Shown one piece after another: positions 17,618-27,686 of a DNA stretch of 61,662 nucleotides. Below the pieces are notes generated by a model, which searched no databases, was not told where the DNA came from, and saw only the letters and a program-made list of their open reading frames with translations. The stretch covers positions 1-61,662 of the forward strand of contig NZ_CABPSC010000022.1 of NCBI RefSeq assembly GCF_902459585.1. The letters are read 5' to 3'. Numbering within the stretch: position 1 is the stretch's first letter; each line of letters opens with the position of its first letter. The DNA comes from Pandoraea nosoerga. GTDB lineage: Bacteria > Pseudomonadota > Gammaproteobacteria > Burkholderiales > Burkholderiaceae. The translations under genes and the position numbers were made by a program.

Positions 17618-18346
17618 ATGGCAAGTATCAACACGTCGAACGCCGGCAATTTCTCGCAGTCGTTCCTCGACTCGATCAACGGCACGGCCAACAGCTCCAG
17701 CTCGAAGTCCTCGGCGGGCAGCGCCGACGACCTGCAAAACAGCTTTCTGAAGTTGCTCGTCGCCCAGATGAACAACCAGGACCCGCTCAACCCGATGGAC
17801 AACTCGCAGGTCACGTCGCAGCTCGCGCAGATCAGCACGGTCTCGGGCATCACGCAGCTCAACACCACGCTCTCCTCGGTCACCTCGCAGCTCAACTCCA
17901 CGCAAAGCCTGCAAGCCGCGGCGCTCGTGGGCAAGGGCGTGCTGATTCCGGGCAACGGCATCGGCGTGGGCAGCACGACCGGCACCGACGGCACCGTCAC
18001 GAAGACCGCCACGCCGTTCGGCTTCGAGCTGCCGAGCGACGCCGACACCGTCACCATCCAGATCAAGGACGCCACGGGCAAGGTGGTGCGCACCGTCAAC
18101 GCCGGCGCCCTGGATGCCGGCGTGCAGGCACTCACGTGGGACGCCAAGGACGACGCGGGCACCGCCGTGGCCGACGGCAAGTACACGCTGACGGTGACCG
18201 CCTCGGCCAACGGCAAGGCCGTGACGCCGACGCTGCTCTCGTATGCACAGGTGCAAAGCGTGGTGGCGAGCACGACCGGCTCGCCGCTGCTCAATGTGGG
18301 CACGGGCACGAACGTCAAGCTCGCCGACGTGCGCGAGATCCTGTAA
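17618..18346 (+). CDS. flgD: Flagellar hook capping protein FlgD
   Basis: FlgD (242 residues) forms the transient scaffold at the tip of the growing hook. The N-terminal secretion and hook-binding region contains FLKLLVAQMNNQDPLNPMDN followed by QVTSQLAQIST, the family signature. The C-terminal half contains the FlgD Ig-like and Tudor-like folds (LTWDAKDDAGTAVADGKYT). Ser/Thr/Asn content is high, as usual for extracellular axial proteins. Confidence 0.97.
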   Translation: MASINTSNAGNFSQSFLDSINGTANSSSSKSSAGSADDLQNSFLKLLVAQMNNQDPLNPMDNSQVTSQLAQISTVSGITQLNTTLSSVTSQLNSTQSLQAAALVGKGVLIPGNGIGVGSTTGTDGTVTKTATPFGFELPSDADTVTIQIKDATGKVVRTVNAGALDAGVQALTWDAKDDAGTAVADGKYTLTVTASANGKAVTPTLLSYAQVQSVVASTTGSPLLNVGTGTNVKLADVREIL

Positions 18347-18425
18347 GCGACCCGTTTTCGACGCAAGCCCTTAACCGTTTTCCTCGCGACGCACATCGTC
18401 GACAACCGAACTCAGGAGTAACAGC

Positions 18426-19682
18426 ATGGCCTTTTCGACCGGATTGAGCGGCCTGAACGCCGCCTCCAAGGACCTGGACGTCATCGGCAACAACGTTGCC
18501 AACGCGGCTACGGTCGGCTTCAAGCAAGGGCAGGCGCAATTCGCCGACATCTACGCCAATTCGCTGTTCGGCGCGGGCAACAACACTGTCGGCATCGGTA
18601 CGCGCGTGGCGGCCGTGGCGCAGCAGTTCACGCAGGGCGACATCACGGTCACGAATCGTCAGCTCGACCTGGCCATCTCGGGTAACGGCTTTTTCCGGGT
18701 GTCGAACAACGGCACCATTGCCTACACGCGCAACGGCCAGTTCTCGCTCGACAAGAACGGCTACATCGTCGACGCCAACGGCGATCACCTGACCGGCTAC
18801 CTCGCCGGCCCGAACGGCATCATCAACAGCGTCTCGCCGGTCGATCTGCAGATCCCCACGGGCGATCTCGCGCCCACGGCCACCAGCAAGATCACCGGTC
18901 AGTTCAACCTCGACTCGCGCAACGCGGTCAACACCACGCCGTTCTCGATCACCGACCCGAATTCGTACACCAACGCCACGTCGCTCAAGGTCTACGACTC
19001 GCTGGGCAACGCGCACGACGTGAACCTCTACTTCAAGAAGACGAGCGTCGACGCCACGACCAACAACGCCACGTGGACCGTCTACGCCTCGGTCGACGGC
19101 ACCACGCTCGTGGGCACCGGCCCGATCGGCACGATGACGTTCAACTCGGCCGGCAGCCTCGTGGCGCAGACGGACTCGACCGGCGCGACCGTGACCGGCC
19201 CGATCACGCTGCCCACGATCGCCTACGGCAACGGCGCGTCGAACGCGAACATGACGCTCGACCTGTCGGGCACCACGCAATACGGCAACACCTACACGCC
19301 CAACACACTCACGCAGGACGGCTACACCTCGGGCCGCCTGACGGGCTTCACGTTCAACGCCGACGGCACCATCGTGGGCACGTACTCGAACACGAAGTCG
19401 ATCACGCTGGGGCAGGTGGCGCTGGCCAATTTTAACAACGTGCAGGGTCTGATTCCGCTGGGCAACAACCTGTGGGCCGAATCGGCAGACTCGGGCATTC
19501 CCATCGTCGGCGTGCCCGGCGGCACGAACCTCGGCAAGCTGCAGGCCGGCGCCGTGGAAGCGTCGAACGTCGACCTGACCGCAGAACTGGTCCACATGAT
19601 CACCGCGCAGCGCAACTATCAGGCCAACGCGCAGACGATCAAGACGGAAGACCAGTTGATGCAGACGATGGTCAACCTGTAA
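18426..19682 (+). CDS. flgE: Flagellar hook protein FlgE
   Basis: Hook subunit (418 residues) that polymerises into the universal joint. The N-terminal axial motif is GLSGLNAASKDLDVIGNNVA and the C-terminal axial helix is DLTAELVHMITAQRNYQANA, then QTIKTEDQLMQTMVNL. The central part contains the FlgE-type beta domains. A GGAGTAACAGC leader with a ribosome site precedes the ATG. The length is close to that of E. coli FlgE (402). Confidence 0.97.
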   Translation: MAFSTGLSGLNAASKDLDVIGNNVANAATVGFKQGQAQFADIYANSLFGAGNNTVGIGTRVAAVAQQFTQGDITVTNRQLDLAISGNGFFRVSNNGTIAYTRNGQFSLDKNGYIVDANGDHLTGYLAGPNGIINSVSPVDLQIPTGDLAPTATSKITGQFNLDSRNAVNTTPFSITDPNSYTNATSLKVYDSLGNAHDVNLYFKKTSVDATTNNATWTVYASVDGTTLVGTGPIGTMTFNSAGSLVAQTDSTGATVTGPITLPTIAYGNGASNANMTLDLSGTTQYGNTYTPNTLTQDGYTSGRLTGFTFNADGTIVGTYSNTKSITLGQVALANFNNVQGLIPLGNNLWAESADSGIPIVGVPGGTNLGKLQAGAVEASNVDLTAELVHMITAQRNYQANAQTIKTEDQLMQTMVNL

Positions 19683-19721
19683 TCCGGAGCCGCGCATGGG
19701 TAACCTGCAGCAGAGGCGTCG

Positions 19722-20465
19722 ATGGACCGTCTGATCTATGTCGCCATGACCGGCGCGAAGCAGGCGATGGAGCAGCAATCGACCACCGCCAACAACCTGG
19801 CGAACGTCTCGACGCCCGGTTTTCGCGCCCAGCTCTCGGCGTTTCGCCAGGCGCCGGTGCGCGCCGCCGACGGCACGACCGGCACGCGCACGTTCGTGGC
19901 CACTTCCACGCCGGGCACCGACTTCACGCCCGGCGCGATGCAGCAGACGGGCCGCGCACTCGACGTGGCCATCCAGGGGCAGGGCTGGCTCGCCGTGCGC
20001 GACGCGCAAGGCCGCGAAGCCTACACCCGCGGCGGCAACCTCGAGATGACGGCCGATGGCCAGATCACGCTGCACGGCCTGCCAGTGATGACCGACGCCG
20101 GGCCGGCTGCCGTGCCGCCGGGCGCGTCCGTGACCATCGGCACCGACGGCACGATCTCCGCGCTGGGACAGGGCGATCCGCCCAACTCCATCGCGGTCAT
20201 GGGGCAACTGAAGCTCGTCAACCCGCCCGAAGCGAATCTGGTGCGCGGCGACGACGGCCTGTTTCGCACCGCCAACAACGTGCCGGCGCAGGTCGATCCG
20301 AACGTGGTGGTCGTTGCCGGCTCGATCGAGAACAGCAACGTCAATCCGGTGAGCGGTCTGGTGAACATGATTTCGCAGTCGCGGGCCTTTGAGATGCAGA
20401 TGAAGATGCTCTCGACGGCCGATACCAACGAACAAACCGCCAACCAGTTGCTGAACTTCAGCTGA
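19722..20465 (+). CDS. flgF: Flagellar proximal rod protein FlgF
   Basis: Rod protein (247 residues) with the N-terminal motif [20 protein letters not shown] and the C-terminal axial helix [20 protein letters not shown]. The central DUF1078-like region includes the typical [16 protein letters not shown] stretch. It is shorter than and distinct from FlgG, which follows after 55 nt, matching the standard flgF-flgG order. Confidence 0.96.
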   Translation: MDRLIYVAMTGAKQAMEQQSTTANNLANVSTPGFRAQLSAFRQAPVRAADGTTGTRTFVATSTPGTDFTPGAMQQTGRALDVAIQGQGWLAVRDAQGREAYTRGGNLEMTADGQITLHGLPVMTDAGPAAVPPGASVTIGTDGTISALGQGDPPNSIAVMGQLKLVNPPEANLVRGDDGLFRTANNVPAQVDPNVVVVAGSIENSNVNPVSGLVNMISQSRAFEMQMKMLSTADTNEQTANQLLNFS

Positions 20466-20520
20466 TGGCCTCGCGAGACGCCAGCGCGCGCTCGCTACCG
20501 TACACGGGGAGTCAAATCAA

Positions 20521-21303
20521 ATGATCCGTTCGCTCTACATCGCCGCCACGGGCATGAACGCCCAGCAGACGAACATGGACGTGATTTCCAACAACCTCGC
20601 CAACACCAGCACGAACGGCTTCAAGAAGGGCCGTGCGGTGTTCGAGGATCTGCTGTACCAGACCCTGCGCCAGCCGGGCGCGCAGTCGTCGCAGCAAACG
20701 CTGCTGCCCTCCGGCCTGCAGCTGGGCACCGGCGTGCGTCCGGCCGCCACCGAGCGCATCTTCACGCAGGGCAACCTCACGTCGACCAACAACGCGAAGG
20801 ACGTGGCCATCAACGGCGACGGTTTCTTCCAGGTGCTCATGCCGGACGGCACGACCGCCTACACGCGCGACGGCTCGTTCCAGGTCGACAACAACGGCCA
20901 GCTCGTGACCGCTTCGGGCTACCCGATTCAGCCGGCCATCACGATTCCGGCCAACGCGCTCTCGCTCACCATCGCGCGCGACGGTACGGTCTCGGTCACG
21001 CAACCGGGCAACACGGCCAACGTGCAGATCGGCACGTTCCAGCTCGCCACCTTCATCAACAACGCCGGGCTGCAGAGCCTGGGCGAGAACCTGTACGCCG
21101 AAACCGCGGCTTCGGGCGCGCCGAACGTGGCGCAGCCGGGCACCAACGGCGCGGGCGTGCTCAACCAGAACTACGTCGAAACGTCGAACGTGAACGTGGT
21201 GGAAGAGCTGGTGAACATGATCCAGGCGCAGCGCGCCTATGAAATCAACTCGAAGGCGGTGACGGCATCCGACCAGATGCTGCAGCGCCTGACGCAGATG
21301 TAA
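20521..21303 (+). CDS. flgG: Flagellar distal rod protein FlgG
   Basis: Distal rod protein (260 residues, same length as E. coli FlgG). N-terminal signature: [20 protein letters not shown] then [21 protein letters not shown]-terminal axial helix: [20 protein letters not shown]. The distal rod passes through the P and L rings encoded by the next two genes. Confidence 0.98.
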   Translation: MIRSLYIAATGMNAQQTNMDVISNNLANTSTNGFKKGRAVFEDLLYQTLRQPGAQSSQQTLLPSGLQLGTGVRPAATERIFTQGNLTSTNNAKDVAINGDGFFQVLMPDGTTAYTRDGSFQVDNNGQLVTASGYPIQPAITIPANALSLTIARDGTVSVTQPGNTANVQIGTFQLATFINNAGLQSLGENLYAETAASGAPNVAQPGTNGAGVLNQNYVETSNVNVVEELVNMIQAQRAYEINSKAVTASDQMLQRLTQM

Positions 21304-21342
21304 GCAGCGGCTCGCCGCTGATCGCTTCAGGAAATGCCGACC

Positions 21343-22056
21343 ATGTCCGCAAAGATCGTCATCCCACGCAGCAGCGCAGGCCAGTCGCGGTATCTTGCGC
21401 TCGCCGCCGCCGTCGCGTTGGGCGCTCTGGCGGGCTGCGCCTACGTGCCGCAGGAACCGGTGGTGCAGGGCCCGACCACCACGCGTCCGCCGCCCCCGCC
21501 GGTGGCGGCCGACCCGGAGGGCTCGATCTATCGACCGCTGTACTCGAACCGCCCGCTCTTCGAAGACCGGCGCCCGCGCAACGTAGGCGACATTCTCACC
21601 ATCGTCATCAACGAGAACACGGCGGCGAGCAAGAATTCCGCAGCCAACACGAACCGCTCGAGCAGCGGCTCGCTCACGCTCAACCAGATGCCCGGGGTGG
21701 TCGGCGGCGTGTTCAACAACCAGAGCCTGAACGCGAGCGGCGGCAACAAGTTCGACGCCAAGGGCGCGGCCAACGCCAACAACGTGTTCTCGGGCCAGAT
21801 CACGGTGACGGTCATGGACGTGCTGCCCAACGGCAATCTGGCGGTGGCCGGCGAGAAGCAGATCGCCATCAACCAGGGCACCGAGTACATCAAGTTCTCG
21901 GGCATCGTGAGCCCGCAGACGATTTCGGGCTCGAACACCGTGCCCTCGACGCAGGTGGCCGATGCGCGCATCGAATACCGCGGCAAGGGCTACATCAACG
22001 AAGCCGAGACCATGGGCTGGCTGCAGCGCTTCTTCCTCAACGTGTCGCCTTTCTGA
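21343..22056 (+). CDS. flgH: Flagellar L-ring lipoprotein FlgH
   Basis: Outer-membrane L-ring subunit (237 residues), a lipoprotein with the lipobox LAGC after a hydrophobic signal ([14 protein letters not shown]). The mature protein has the family motifs [48 protein letters not shown] and the C-terminal [13 protein letters not shown] place the start at the second ATG because AGGAA lies 9 nt upstream of it; the ATG nine bases earlier abuts that ribosome site directly. A diverged paralogue is encoded at 58072-58770. Confidence 0.96.
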   Translation: MSAKIVIPRSSAGQSRYLALAAAVALGALAGCAYVPQEPVVQGPTTTRPPPPPVAADPEGSIYRPLYSNRPLFEDRRPRNVGDILTIVINENTAASKNSAANTNRSSSGSLTLNQMPGVVGGVFNNQSLNASGGNKFDAKGAANANNVFSGQITVTVMDVLPNGNLAVAGEKQIAINQGTEYIKFSGIVSPQTISGSNTVPSTQVADARIEYRGKGYINEAETMGWLQRFFLNVSPF

Positions 22057-22066
22057 TGCCCTTGTG

Positions 22067-23263
22067 ATGTCGAACATGCCGTACCCGTCGCGCCGCGCGC
22101 TTCGCCTCCGTCTCCCTGCTCGCCCCGGCTGCCTTCGCCGTTGGGCGGGCGCCGTGCGCTCGCTCGCCGTGGCGGCAGCCGCCGGTGCCGCGCTGCTGGC
22201 AATGCCGGGCGCGGCGCACGCCGAACGCCTGAAGGAGCTCGCGTCGATTCAGGGCGTGCGCGACAACCAGCTGATCGGCTACGGCCTGGTGGCCGGTCTG
22301 GACAACTCGGGCGACCAGACCACGCAGACGCCGTTTACCGTGCAGAGCATGACCAACATGCTCTCGCAGCTCGGCATCACCGTCGCGCCAGGCACGAACA
22401 TGCAGTTGAAGAACGTGGCCGCGGTCATGGTGACGGCCACACTGCCCGCATTTGCGCGTCCCGGCCAGGCCATCGACGTGGTGGTCTCCTCGATGGGCAA
22501 CGCCAAGAGCCTGCGCGGCGGCACGCTGCTCATGACGCCGCTCAAGGGGCCGGACGGTCAGGTCTACGCGCTCGCGCAGGGCAACCTGCTCGTGGGCGGC
22601 GCCGGCGCGTCGGCCAACGGCTCGAGCGTGACGGTCAACCAGCTCGCTTCGGGCCGCATTCCGGCCGGGGCCATCGTCGAGCGCGCCGTGCCGACCGCCA
22701 TGGGCGGCCAGCCGGGCACCGTGCAGATGGAGCTGAACGTGACCGATTTCTCGACCGCGCAGCGCGTGGTCGACGCCGTGAACCGTCGCTTCGGCTACAG
22801 CACCGCGCAGGCGCTCGACGGCCGCGTGATCCTGCTGCGCACGCCGACCGATCCGTCCTCGCGCGTGCAGTTCCTCGCGCAGCTCGAGAGCCTGGAAGTG
22901 CGACCCGACAACACGGCCGCGCGCGTGATCATCAACGCGCGCACCGGTTCGGTCGTGATGAATCAGAACGTGACGATCCAGCAATGCGCGGTGGCGCATG
23001 GCAACCTGTCGGTCGTCATCGACACGCAGAACAACGTGAGCCAGCCGGCGCCGTTCTCGGGCGGTCAGACCGTGGTGGCGCCGAATTCGCAGATCTCCGT
23101 CCAACAGGAGAACAACGCGCTCAAGCTCGTCAAGGCGGGCGCGAACCTCGCCGACGTCGTCAAGGCGCTGAACTCGCTCGGTGCGAGCCCGGCGGACCTG
23201 ATGTCGATTCTGCAGGCCATGAAGGCCTCGGGCGCCCTGCGCGCCGACCTGGAGATCATCTGA
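22067..23263 (+). CDS. flgI: Flagellar P-ring protein FlgI
   Basis: Periplasmic P-ring subunit (398 residues). It is exported by the Sec pathway, with a hydrophobic signal after an Arg-rich n-region and a likely cleavage after AAHA. The mature N-terminus has the family segment [20 protein letters not shown] and then [11 protein letters not shown]. The C-terminus ends with [20 protein letters not shown] and LRADLEII. I chose the ATG ten bases after flgH; a GTG one codon earlier is also possible. Confidence 0.96.
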   Translation: MSNMPYPSRRALRLRLPARPGCLRRWAGAVRSLAVAAAAGAALLAMPGAAHAERLKELASIQGVRDNQLIGYGLVAGLDNSGDQTTQTPFTVQSMTNMLSQLGITVAPGTNMQLKNVAAVMVTATLPAFARPGQAIDVVVSSMGNAKSLRGGTLLMTPLKGPDGQVYALAQGNLLVGGAGASANGSSVTVNQLASGRIPAGAIVERAVPTAMGGQPGTVQMELNVTDFSTAQRVVDAVNRRFGYSTAQALDGRVILLRTPTDPSSRVQFLAQLESLEVRPDNTAARVIINARTGSVVMNQNVTIQQCAVAHGNLSVVIDTQNNVSQPAPFSGGQTVVAPNSQISVQQENNALKLVKAGANLADVVKALNSLGASPADLMSILQAMKASGALRADLEII

Positions 23264-23264
23264 T

Positions 23265-24149
23265 ATGGCCGACGGCTCCCGACTCACCGGCGCAGGCAAG
23301 TCCCTTCCCGACCTGACGCAGCGCGCGACCTACGACATGCAGGGTCTCACCGCCCTGCGTGCGGCTGCCCATCAGCAGACGCCGCAGGCCACGCAGCAGG
23401 CGGCCAGGCAGTTCGAGGCCGTCTTCACGCAGATGATGATGAAGAGCATGCGCGAGGCCACGATGTCGGGCGGCCTGCTCGGCAGCGATCAGGAAAAGAT
23501 GTTCAACGGCATGCTCGACGACCAGCTCGCCCAGCAGCTCGCGTCGAACAAGGGCATCGGCCTGGCCGATCTGATGCTCAGGCAGCTCGCGAAGACCGGC
23601 ACCACGTTGCCGCCGGCCGCCATGGGCCGTCAGCAGCCGCTGCAGGGCCGCGCCTACAACGCCGCAGACGGCATCGGCATTGCCGAGGGCGCACCGGCGG
23701 CTGCCGGCGAGTTCGTCGAGCGCATGGCCGCGGCCGCGCAGAACGCGAGCGCCAGCAGCGGCATTCCGGCGCGGTTCATGCTGAGTCAGGCGGCGCTGGA
23801 GTCCGGCTGGGGCAAGCGCGAGATCCGGCGCAGCGACGGCAGCACGAGTTTCAACGTCTTCGGCATCAAGGCGGGCAAGAGCTGGACGGGCCCGACGGTC
23901 GAGGTCGCCACGACCGAGTACGTCAACGGCCAGCCGCGCAAGGTGATGGCCAGGTTCCGCGCCTATCGTTCTTACGACGAGGCGTTCGCCGACTACGCCA
24001 GCCTGATTTCGAACAACCCGCGCTACGCGTCGGTCGTGGCGGGCGCCAACGACGCCGCGAGCTTCGCGACCAACCTGCAGCGCGCCGGTTACGCGACCGA
24101 TCCGCACTACGCCAGCAAGCTCATGAAGATCATGAAGCACTTCGCCTGA
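23265..24149 (+). CDS. flgJ: Flagellar rod-capping protein and muramidase FlgJ
   Basis: Bifunctional protein (294 residues). The N-terminal rod-cap domain (about 35-110, with AARQFEAVFTQMMMKSMREA) directs rod assembly. The C-terminal glucosaminidase-type domain (about 140-294) opens the peptidoglycan. The catalytic glutamate is in SQAALESGWGK, followed by FNVFGIKAGKSW. The start is one base after the flgI stop. It is the last gene of flgB-J; a 285-nt gap with a G-rich array follows. Confidence 0.97.
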   Translation: MADGSRLTGAGKSLPDLTQRATYDMQGLTALRAAAHQQTPQATQQAARQFEAVFTQMMMKSMREATMSGGLLGSDQEKMFNGMLDDQLAQQLASNKGIGLADLMLRQLAKTGTTLPPAAMGRQQPLQGRAYNAADGIGIAEGAPAAAGEFVERMAAAAQNASASSGIPARFMLSQAALESGWGKREIRRSDGSTSFNVFGIKAGKSWTGPTVEVATTEYVNGQPRKVMARFRAYRSYDEAFADYASLISNNPRYASVVAGANDAASFATNLQRAGYATDPHYASKLMKIMKHFA

Positions 24150-24241
24150 CGGACGGACGGACCGACGGGCGGCAGGCGCGCCCCACGAGCTCCCCACGAT
24201 CGCCCCATGAGCGCAGAAGGGGCGCACGGCAATGCCCGGCA

Positions 24242-24275
24242 AGGGGTGGCAGGGGTGGCAGGGGTCGGCAAGGGG
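24242..24275 (+). repeat. G-rich tandem repeat with quadruplex potential upstream of flgK
   Basis: Three near-identical units (AGGGGTGGC, AGGGGTGGC, AGGGGTCGGC) followed by AAGGGG provide four G4 runs separated by loops of 5, 5 and 7 nt on the coding strand. This fits the classical G-quadruplex pattern. It lies about 55 bp upstream of the candidate flgK promoter. A (GGAC)n-like run also occurs at about 24148-24166, just after flgJ. Confidence 0.65.
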
Positions 24276-24330
24276 CTGCGATGGCCGGCCGCCGGCATGG
24301 AAAACGGGACGAAATCATGCGGCGACGGCC

Positions 24331-24357
24331 TCAATATTGGCGCCGGGCTGCCGTAAA
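24331..24357 (+). promoter_or_regulatory. Candidate sigma-28 promoter of flgKL
   Basis: TCAATATT (5/8 to the sigma-28 -35) and GCCGTAAA (6/8 to the -10) are separated by exactly 11 nt. Predicted transcription would begin about 70 nt before the flgK ATG. flgKL is a FliA-dependent operon in enterobacteria, which supports the reading. Confidence 0.45.
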
Positions 24358-24434
24358 CACATCGGTAACGGTGCGAAGCCCAGGGCTCGGGACACAGAGC
24401 CGCGGCGCGCGCCCCCAACTCAAGCCGCGAGATC

Positions 24435-26423
24435 ATGAGCCTAATCAACATTGGCATGAGCGGGCTGAACGCTTCCCAGTTCGCCCTCAATACCACCGGC
24501 AACAACATCTCCAATTCGGGGACGGCCGGCTACAACCGTCAAGTTGTCAACTACGCCCAGCAGAACAGCCAGTTCACGGGCATGGGCTACCTCGGCCAGG
24601 GCGTGCTGGTGACCGACGTGTCGCGCGTGTACGACCAGTTCCTGTCGAACCAGGTCAACCAGGCGCAAACCCAGTTCAGCCAGCTCAACACCTACTACCA
24701 GCAGATCTCGCAGATCAACAACGCGCTGGGCAGCTCGACGACCGGCCTGCCGGCGTCGATGTCGACGTTCTTCACGAATCTGCAGAACATCGTCTCGGGA
24801 CAGGCCAACTCGGCCACGCGCGCGACGGTCATCTCGTCGGCGCAGACGCTCACGAGCATGTTCCAGTCGCTCTCGGGGCAGATCGCCTCGCTGCGCTCGA
24901 GCATCAACGGCACGCTCGCCCAGTCGACCGACCAGATCAACACCTACGCCAAGCAGATCGCCGCGCTCAACGACGCGATCCAGCAGGCGCAGGCCAACGG
25001 CATCAACGCCACGCCGAACGATCTGCTCGACCAGCGCGACCAGGCCGTGGCCAACCTGAACGCGCTCGTGCAGACGAACGTGGTCAAGGACAGCAACGGC
25101 GCGTACAACGTGTTCATCGGCAACGGGCAATCGCTGGTGATGGGCAACTCGGCCTACCAGCTCACCACGGTGGCGTCGACGAGCGACCCGTCGCAGATGA
25201 CGCTCGCCTACGTGACGCCGAGCGGCACCAAGGTGCCGATTCCCGAGTCGTCGATCACCGGCGGTTCGGTGGCCGGTCTGCTGTCGTTCCGCAGCGGCGC
25301 GCTCACGCAGGCGCAAAACACGCTCGGCCAGATCGCGCTGTCGCTGGCCGGCACGTTCAACGCGCAGAACCAATTGGGCCTCGACCTGTATGGTCAGCCG
25401 GGCGGCGACTTCTTCACCGTGCCGAGCCCGACCATCGTCGCCAACACGAACAACTCGAACGCCGCCACGCTCAACGCGAGCATTACCGACGCGTCGAAGG
25501 TCACCGCGAGCGACTACACGGTGTCGTATGACGGCACGAACTACACGCTCACGCGTGTGACGGACGGCGCGACCTGGACGGCCGGCGCACCCGCCACGCC
25601 GGGCGCGCCGCTCGCGTTCACCGACACCAGCGGCAACGCATTTGCCGACGGCTTCAGCGTGACGGCCGGCGGCCTCGTGGCCGGCGACAGCTTCACGATC
25701 CAGCCCACGCGCAACGCGGCGCAGAACATCGGCGTGGCAATCACCGACCCGGGCAAGATCGCCCTGGCCGCGCCCATCCTGGCCTCGACGCCGTCGACCA
25801 ACACCGGCTCGCTCAAGACCGATCAGGGCAGCGTGGACGCGAACTACCTGTCGAACGTGCTGACGGCGCCGGTCTCGTTCACGTTCAGCAAGGACGCGAC
25901 CACGGGCGCGCTCACGCTCGTCGCGCCCTCGCCGATGACGGTGACGGTCAACGGCGTGACGACCACGTATGCCGCGGGCGACACGGTGCCGTATGACGCG
26001 ACCTACGGCGCGAAGATCACCATGAACGGCATGACGGTGAATCTGAGCGGCACGCCCGGCAATGGCGACAAGGTCACCATCAGCCCGAACACGACGGGGG
26101 CGGTCACCGACAACCGCAACGGTCTGGCGCTCGCCGGGCTGCAGAACGACAAGACGCGCGTGGGCGGCAAGGAGAGCTACGCGTCGGCTTACGCGAGCCT
26201 CGTCTCCTACGTCGGTTCGACCACGAACACGTACAAGGCCACCAGCGCCGCGCAGCAGACGCTGCTCACGCAGGCGCAGACGGCCCAGTCGTCCAATTCC
26301 GGCGTGAACCTCGACGAAGAGGCCGCCAACCTGATCAAGTATCAGCAGCTGTATCAGGCCAACTCGAAGGTGATCCAGACGGCGTCGCAGCTGTTCGACA
26401 CCATCCTTCAGATGGTCAACTAA
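24435..26423 (+). CDS. flgK: Hook-filament junction protein 1, FlgK
   Basis: Junction protein HAP1 (662 residues), exported with the FlgN chaperone. The N-terminal axial motif is INIGMSGLNASQFALNTTGN, continuing as NISNSGTAGYNRQ. The C-terminal axial helix is GVNLDEEAANLIKYQQLYQA, then NSKVIQTASQLFDTILQMVN. The central region is Thr/Asn/Ala-rich and longer than in E. coli (547), which probably means extra surface domains. flgL follows after 14 bases. Confidence 0.97.
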   Translation: MSLINIGMSGLNASQFALNTTGNNISNSGTAGYNRQVVNYAQQNSQFTGMGYLGQGVLVTDVSRVYDQFLSNQVNQAQTQFSQLNTYYQQISQINNALGSSTTGLPASMSTFFTNLQNIVSGQANSATRATVISSAQTLTSMFQSLSGQIASLRSSINGTLAQSTDQINTYAKQIAALNDAIQQAQANGINATPNDLLDQRDQAVANLNALVQTNVVKDSNGAYNVFIGNGQSLVMGNSAYQLTTVASTSDPSQMTLAYVTPSGTKVPIPESSITGGSVAGLLSFRSGALTQAQNTLGQIALSLAGTFNAQNQLGLDLYGQPGGDFFTVPSPTIVANTNNSNAATLNASITDASKVTASDYTVSYDGTNYTLTRVTDGATWTAGAPATPGAPLAFTDTSGNAFADGFSVTAGGLVAGDSFTIQPTRNAAQNIGVAITDPGKIALAAPILASTPSTNTGSLKTDQGSVDANYLSNVLTAPVSFTFSKDATTGALTLVAPSPMTVTVNGVTTTYAAGDTVPYDATYGAKITMNGMTVNLSGTPGNGDKVTISPNTTGAVTDNRNGLALAGLQNDKTRVGGKESYASAYASLVSYVGSTTNTYKATSAAQQTLLTQAQTAQSSNSGVNLDEEAANLIKYQQLYQANSKVIQTASQLFDTILQMVN

Positions 26424-26437
26424 GCAGGGGTCGAACG

Positions 26438-27673
26438 ATGCGCATCAGCACCAACATGATTTTCGAGCAGGGCACGCAGGCGATGAGCCGCAACACGTCC
26501 GACATGCTCAACGCCCAGGCGCAGCTCTCGTCCGGCAAGCGCGTGACCACGCCCAGCGACGACCCGGTGGCCGCGGCACAGGCGGTGGCCGTGTCGCAGG
26601 ACAAGGACATGAACTCGCAGTACGCGACGAACCGCAAGTCCGCCATGACCCAGCTGCAGCTCGAGGATTCGACCTTCGGCAGCGTCATCGCCAACCTGCA
26701 GCACATCATGTCGCAGGTGGTGAGTGCGGGCAACGCCACGCTGAGCGACAACGACCGCACGACGATCGCCACCGACCTCCAGTCGAGCTTCCAGCAACTG
26801 CTCTCGCTCGCCAACACCACGGACGCGAACGGCCAGTACCTGTTCTCCGGCTTCCTGGGCGGTTCGGCGGCTTATGTGGCCTCGCCCACCGGGGCGAGCT
26901 ACGCCGGAGACACCGGTATTCGCAACGTGCAGGTCGGGGCGAACCGCGTGATCCCGGTCAACGACATCGGCTCGAGCATTTTCGAGGGGCTGCAGCCGGC
27001 CACCGCCGGCACGCTCATCAGCGGCAACGCCGCCAACACGGGCACCGCCACGTACACGACCGTTTCGACGACCGACGTGACCGACCCGGCGGCGAACCAC
27101 CAGTTCCAGATCAGCTTTGCGATCGACAACACGACCACGCCGCCCACGACGAACTACACCATCAAGGACCTGACCGACACCACGGCCACGGACGTGACGG
27201 GCGTGTACACGTCGGGCCAGCCGATCTCGTTCGCAGGCAAGACGGTCACGTTCACGGGTGTGCCGGCCACGGGCGACAACTACACGGTGCAGCCGGCCAC
27301 GCAGGGCAGCACGAACGTGTTCGACAACCTGCAGTCGCTCATCAACACGCTCAAGACGCCGTATGGCCTGCAGGGCCCGAGCGGGCAGGCGAACCTGAGC
27401 AACGCGCTGACCACGTTCAACCAGATGTTCAGCAATACCTACGACAACGTGACCACGATACGAACGACCATCGGCTCGCGGATGAACGAGCTGACGTCGC
27501 TCGACAACATCGGCAGCGGGGCCGACCTGTCGTATCAGTCGCAGCTGAGCGACCTGCTGGATGTCGACCTCATCGGCACGGCCAGCAAGTTCGCGCAACT
27601 GCAGGCCTCGCTGCAAGCCTCGCAGCAGAGCTTCATCCAGACGCAGAAGCTGTCGCTGTTCAACTACCTGTGA
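26438..27673 (+). CDS. flgL: Hook-filament junction protein 3, FlgL
   Basis: Junction protein HAP3 (411 residues) linking FlgK to flagellin. The flagellin-like N-terminus (MRISTNMIFEQGTQAMSRN, then QAQLSSGKRVTTPSDDPVAA) and the C-terminal segment (LSDLLDVDLIGTASKFAQLQ then ASLQASQQSF) match the family. It is about 90 residues longer than E. coli FlgL (317) because of the central domain. It converges with fliR, with only 13 bases between the stop codons and no terminator hairpin visible. Confidence 0.97.
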   Translation: MRISTNMIFEQGTQAMSRNTSDMLNAQAQLSSGKRVTTPSDDPVAAAQAVAVSQDKDMNSQYATNRKSAMTQLQLEDSTFGSVIANLQHIMSQVVSAGNATLSDNDRTTIATDLQSSFQQLLSLANTTDANGQYLFSGFLGGSAAYVASPTGASYAGDTGIRNVQVGANRVIPVNDIGSSIFEGLQPATAGTLISGNAANTGTATYTTVSTTDVTDPAANHQFQISFAIDNTTTPPTTNYTIKDLTDTTATDVTGVYTSGQPISFAGKTVTFTGVPATGDNYTVQPATQGSTNVFDNLQSLINTLKTPYGLQGPSGQANLSNALTTFNQMFSNTYDNVTTIRTTIGSRMNELTSLDNIGSGADLSYQSQLSDLLDVDLIGTASKFAQLQASLQASQQSFIQTQKLSLFNYL

Positions 27674-27686
27674 CCGGTTGCCGCGC

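Noticed and set aside
18315-20435. 706-codon frame antisense to flgE-flgF
   Set aside because: Arg/Val/His-rich low-complexity shadow of conserved genes.
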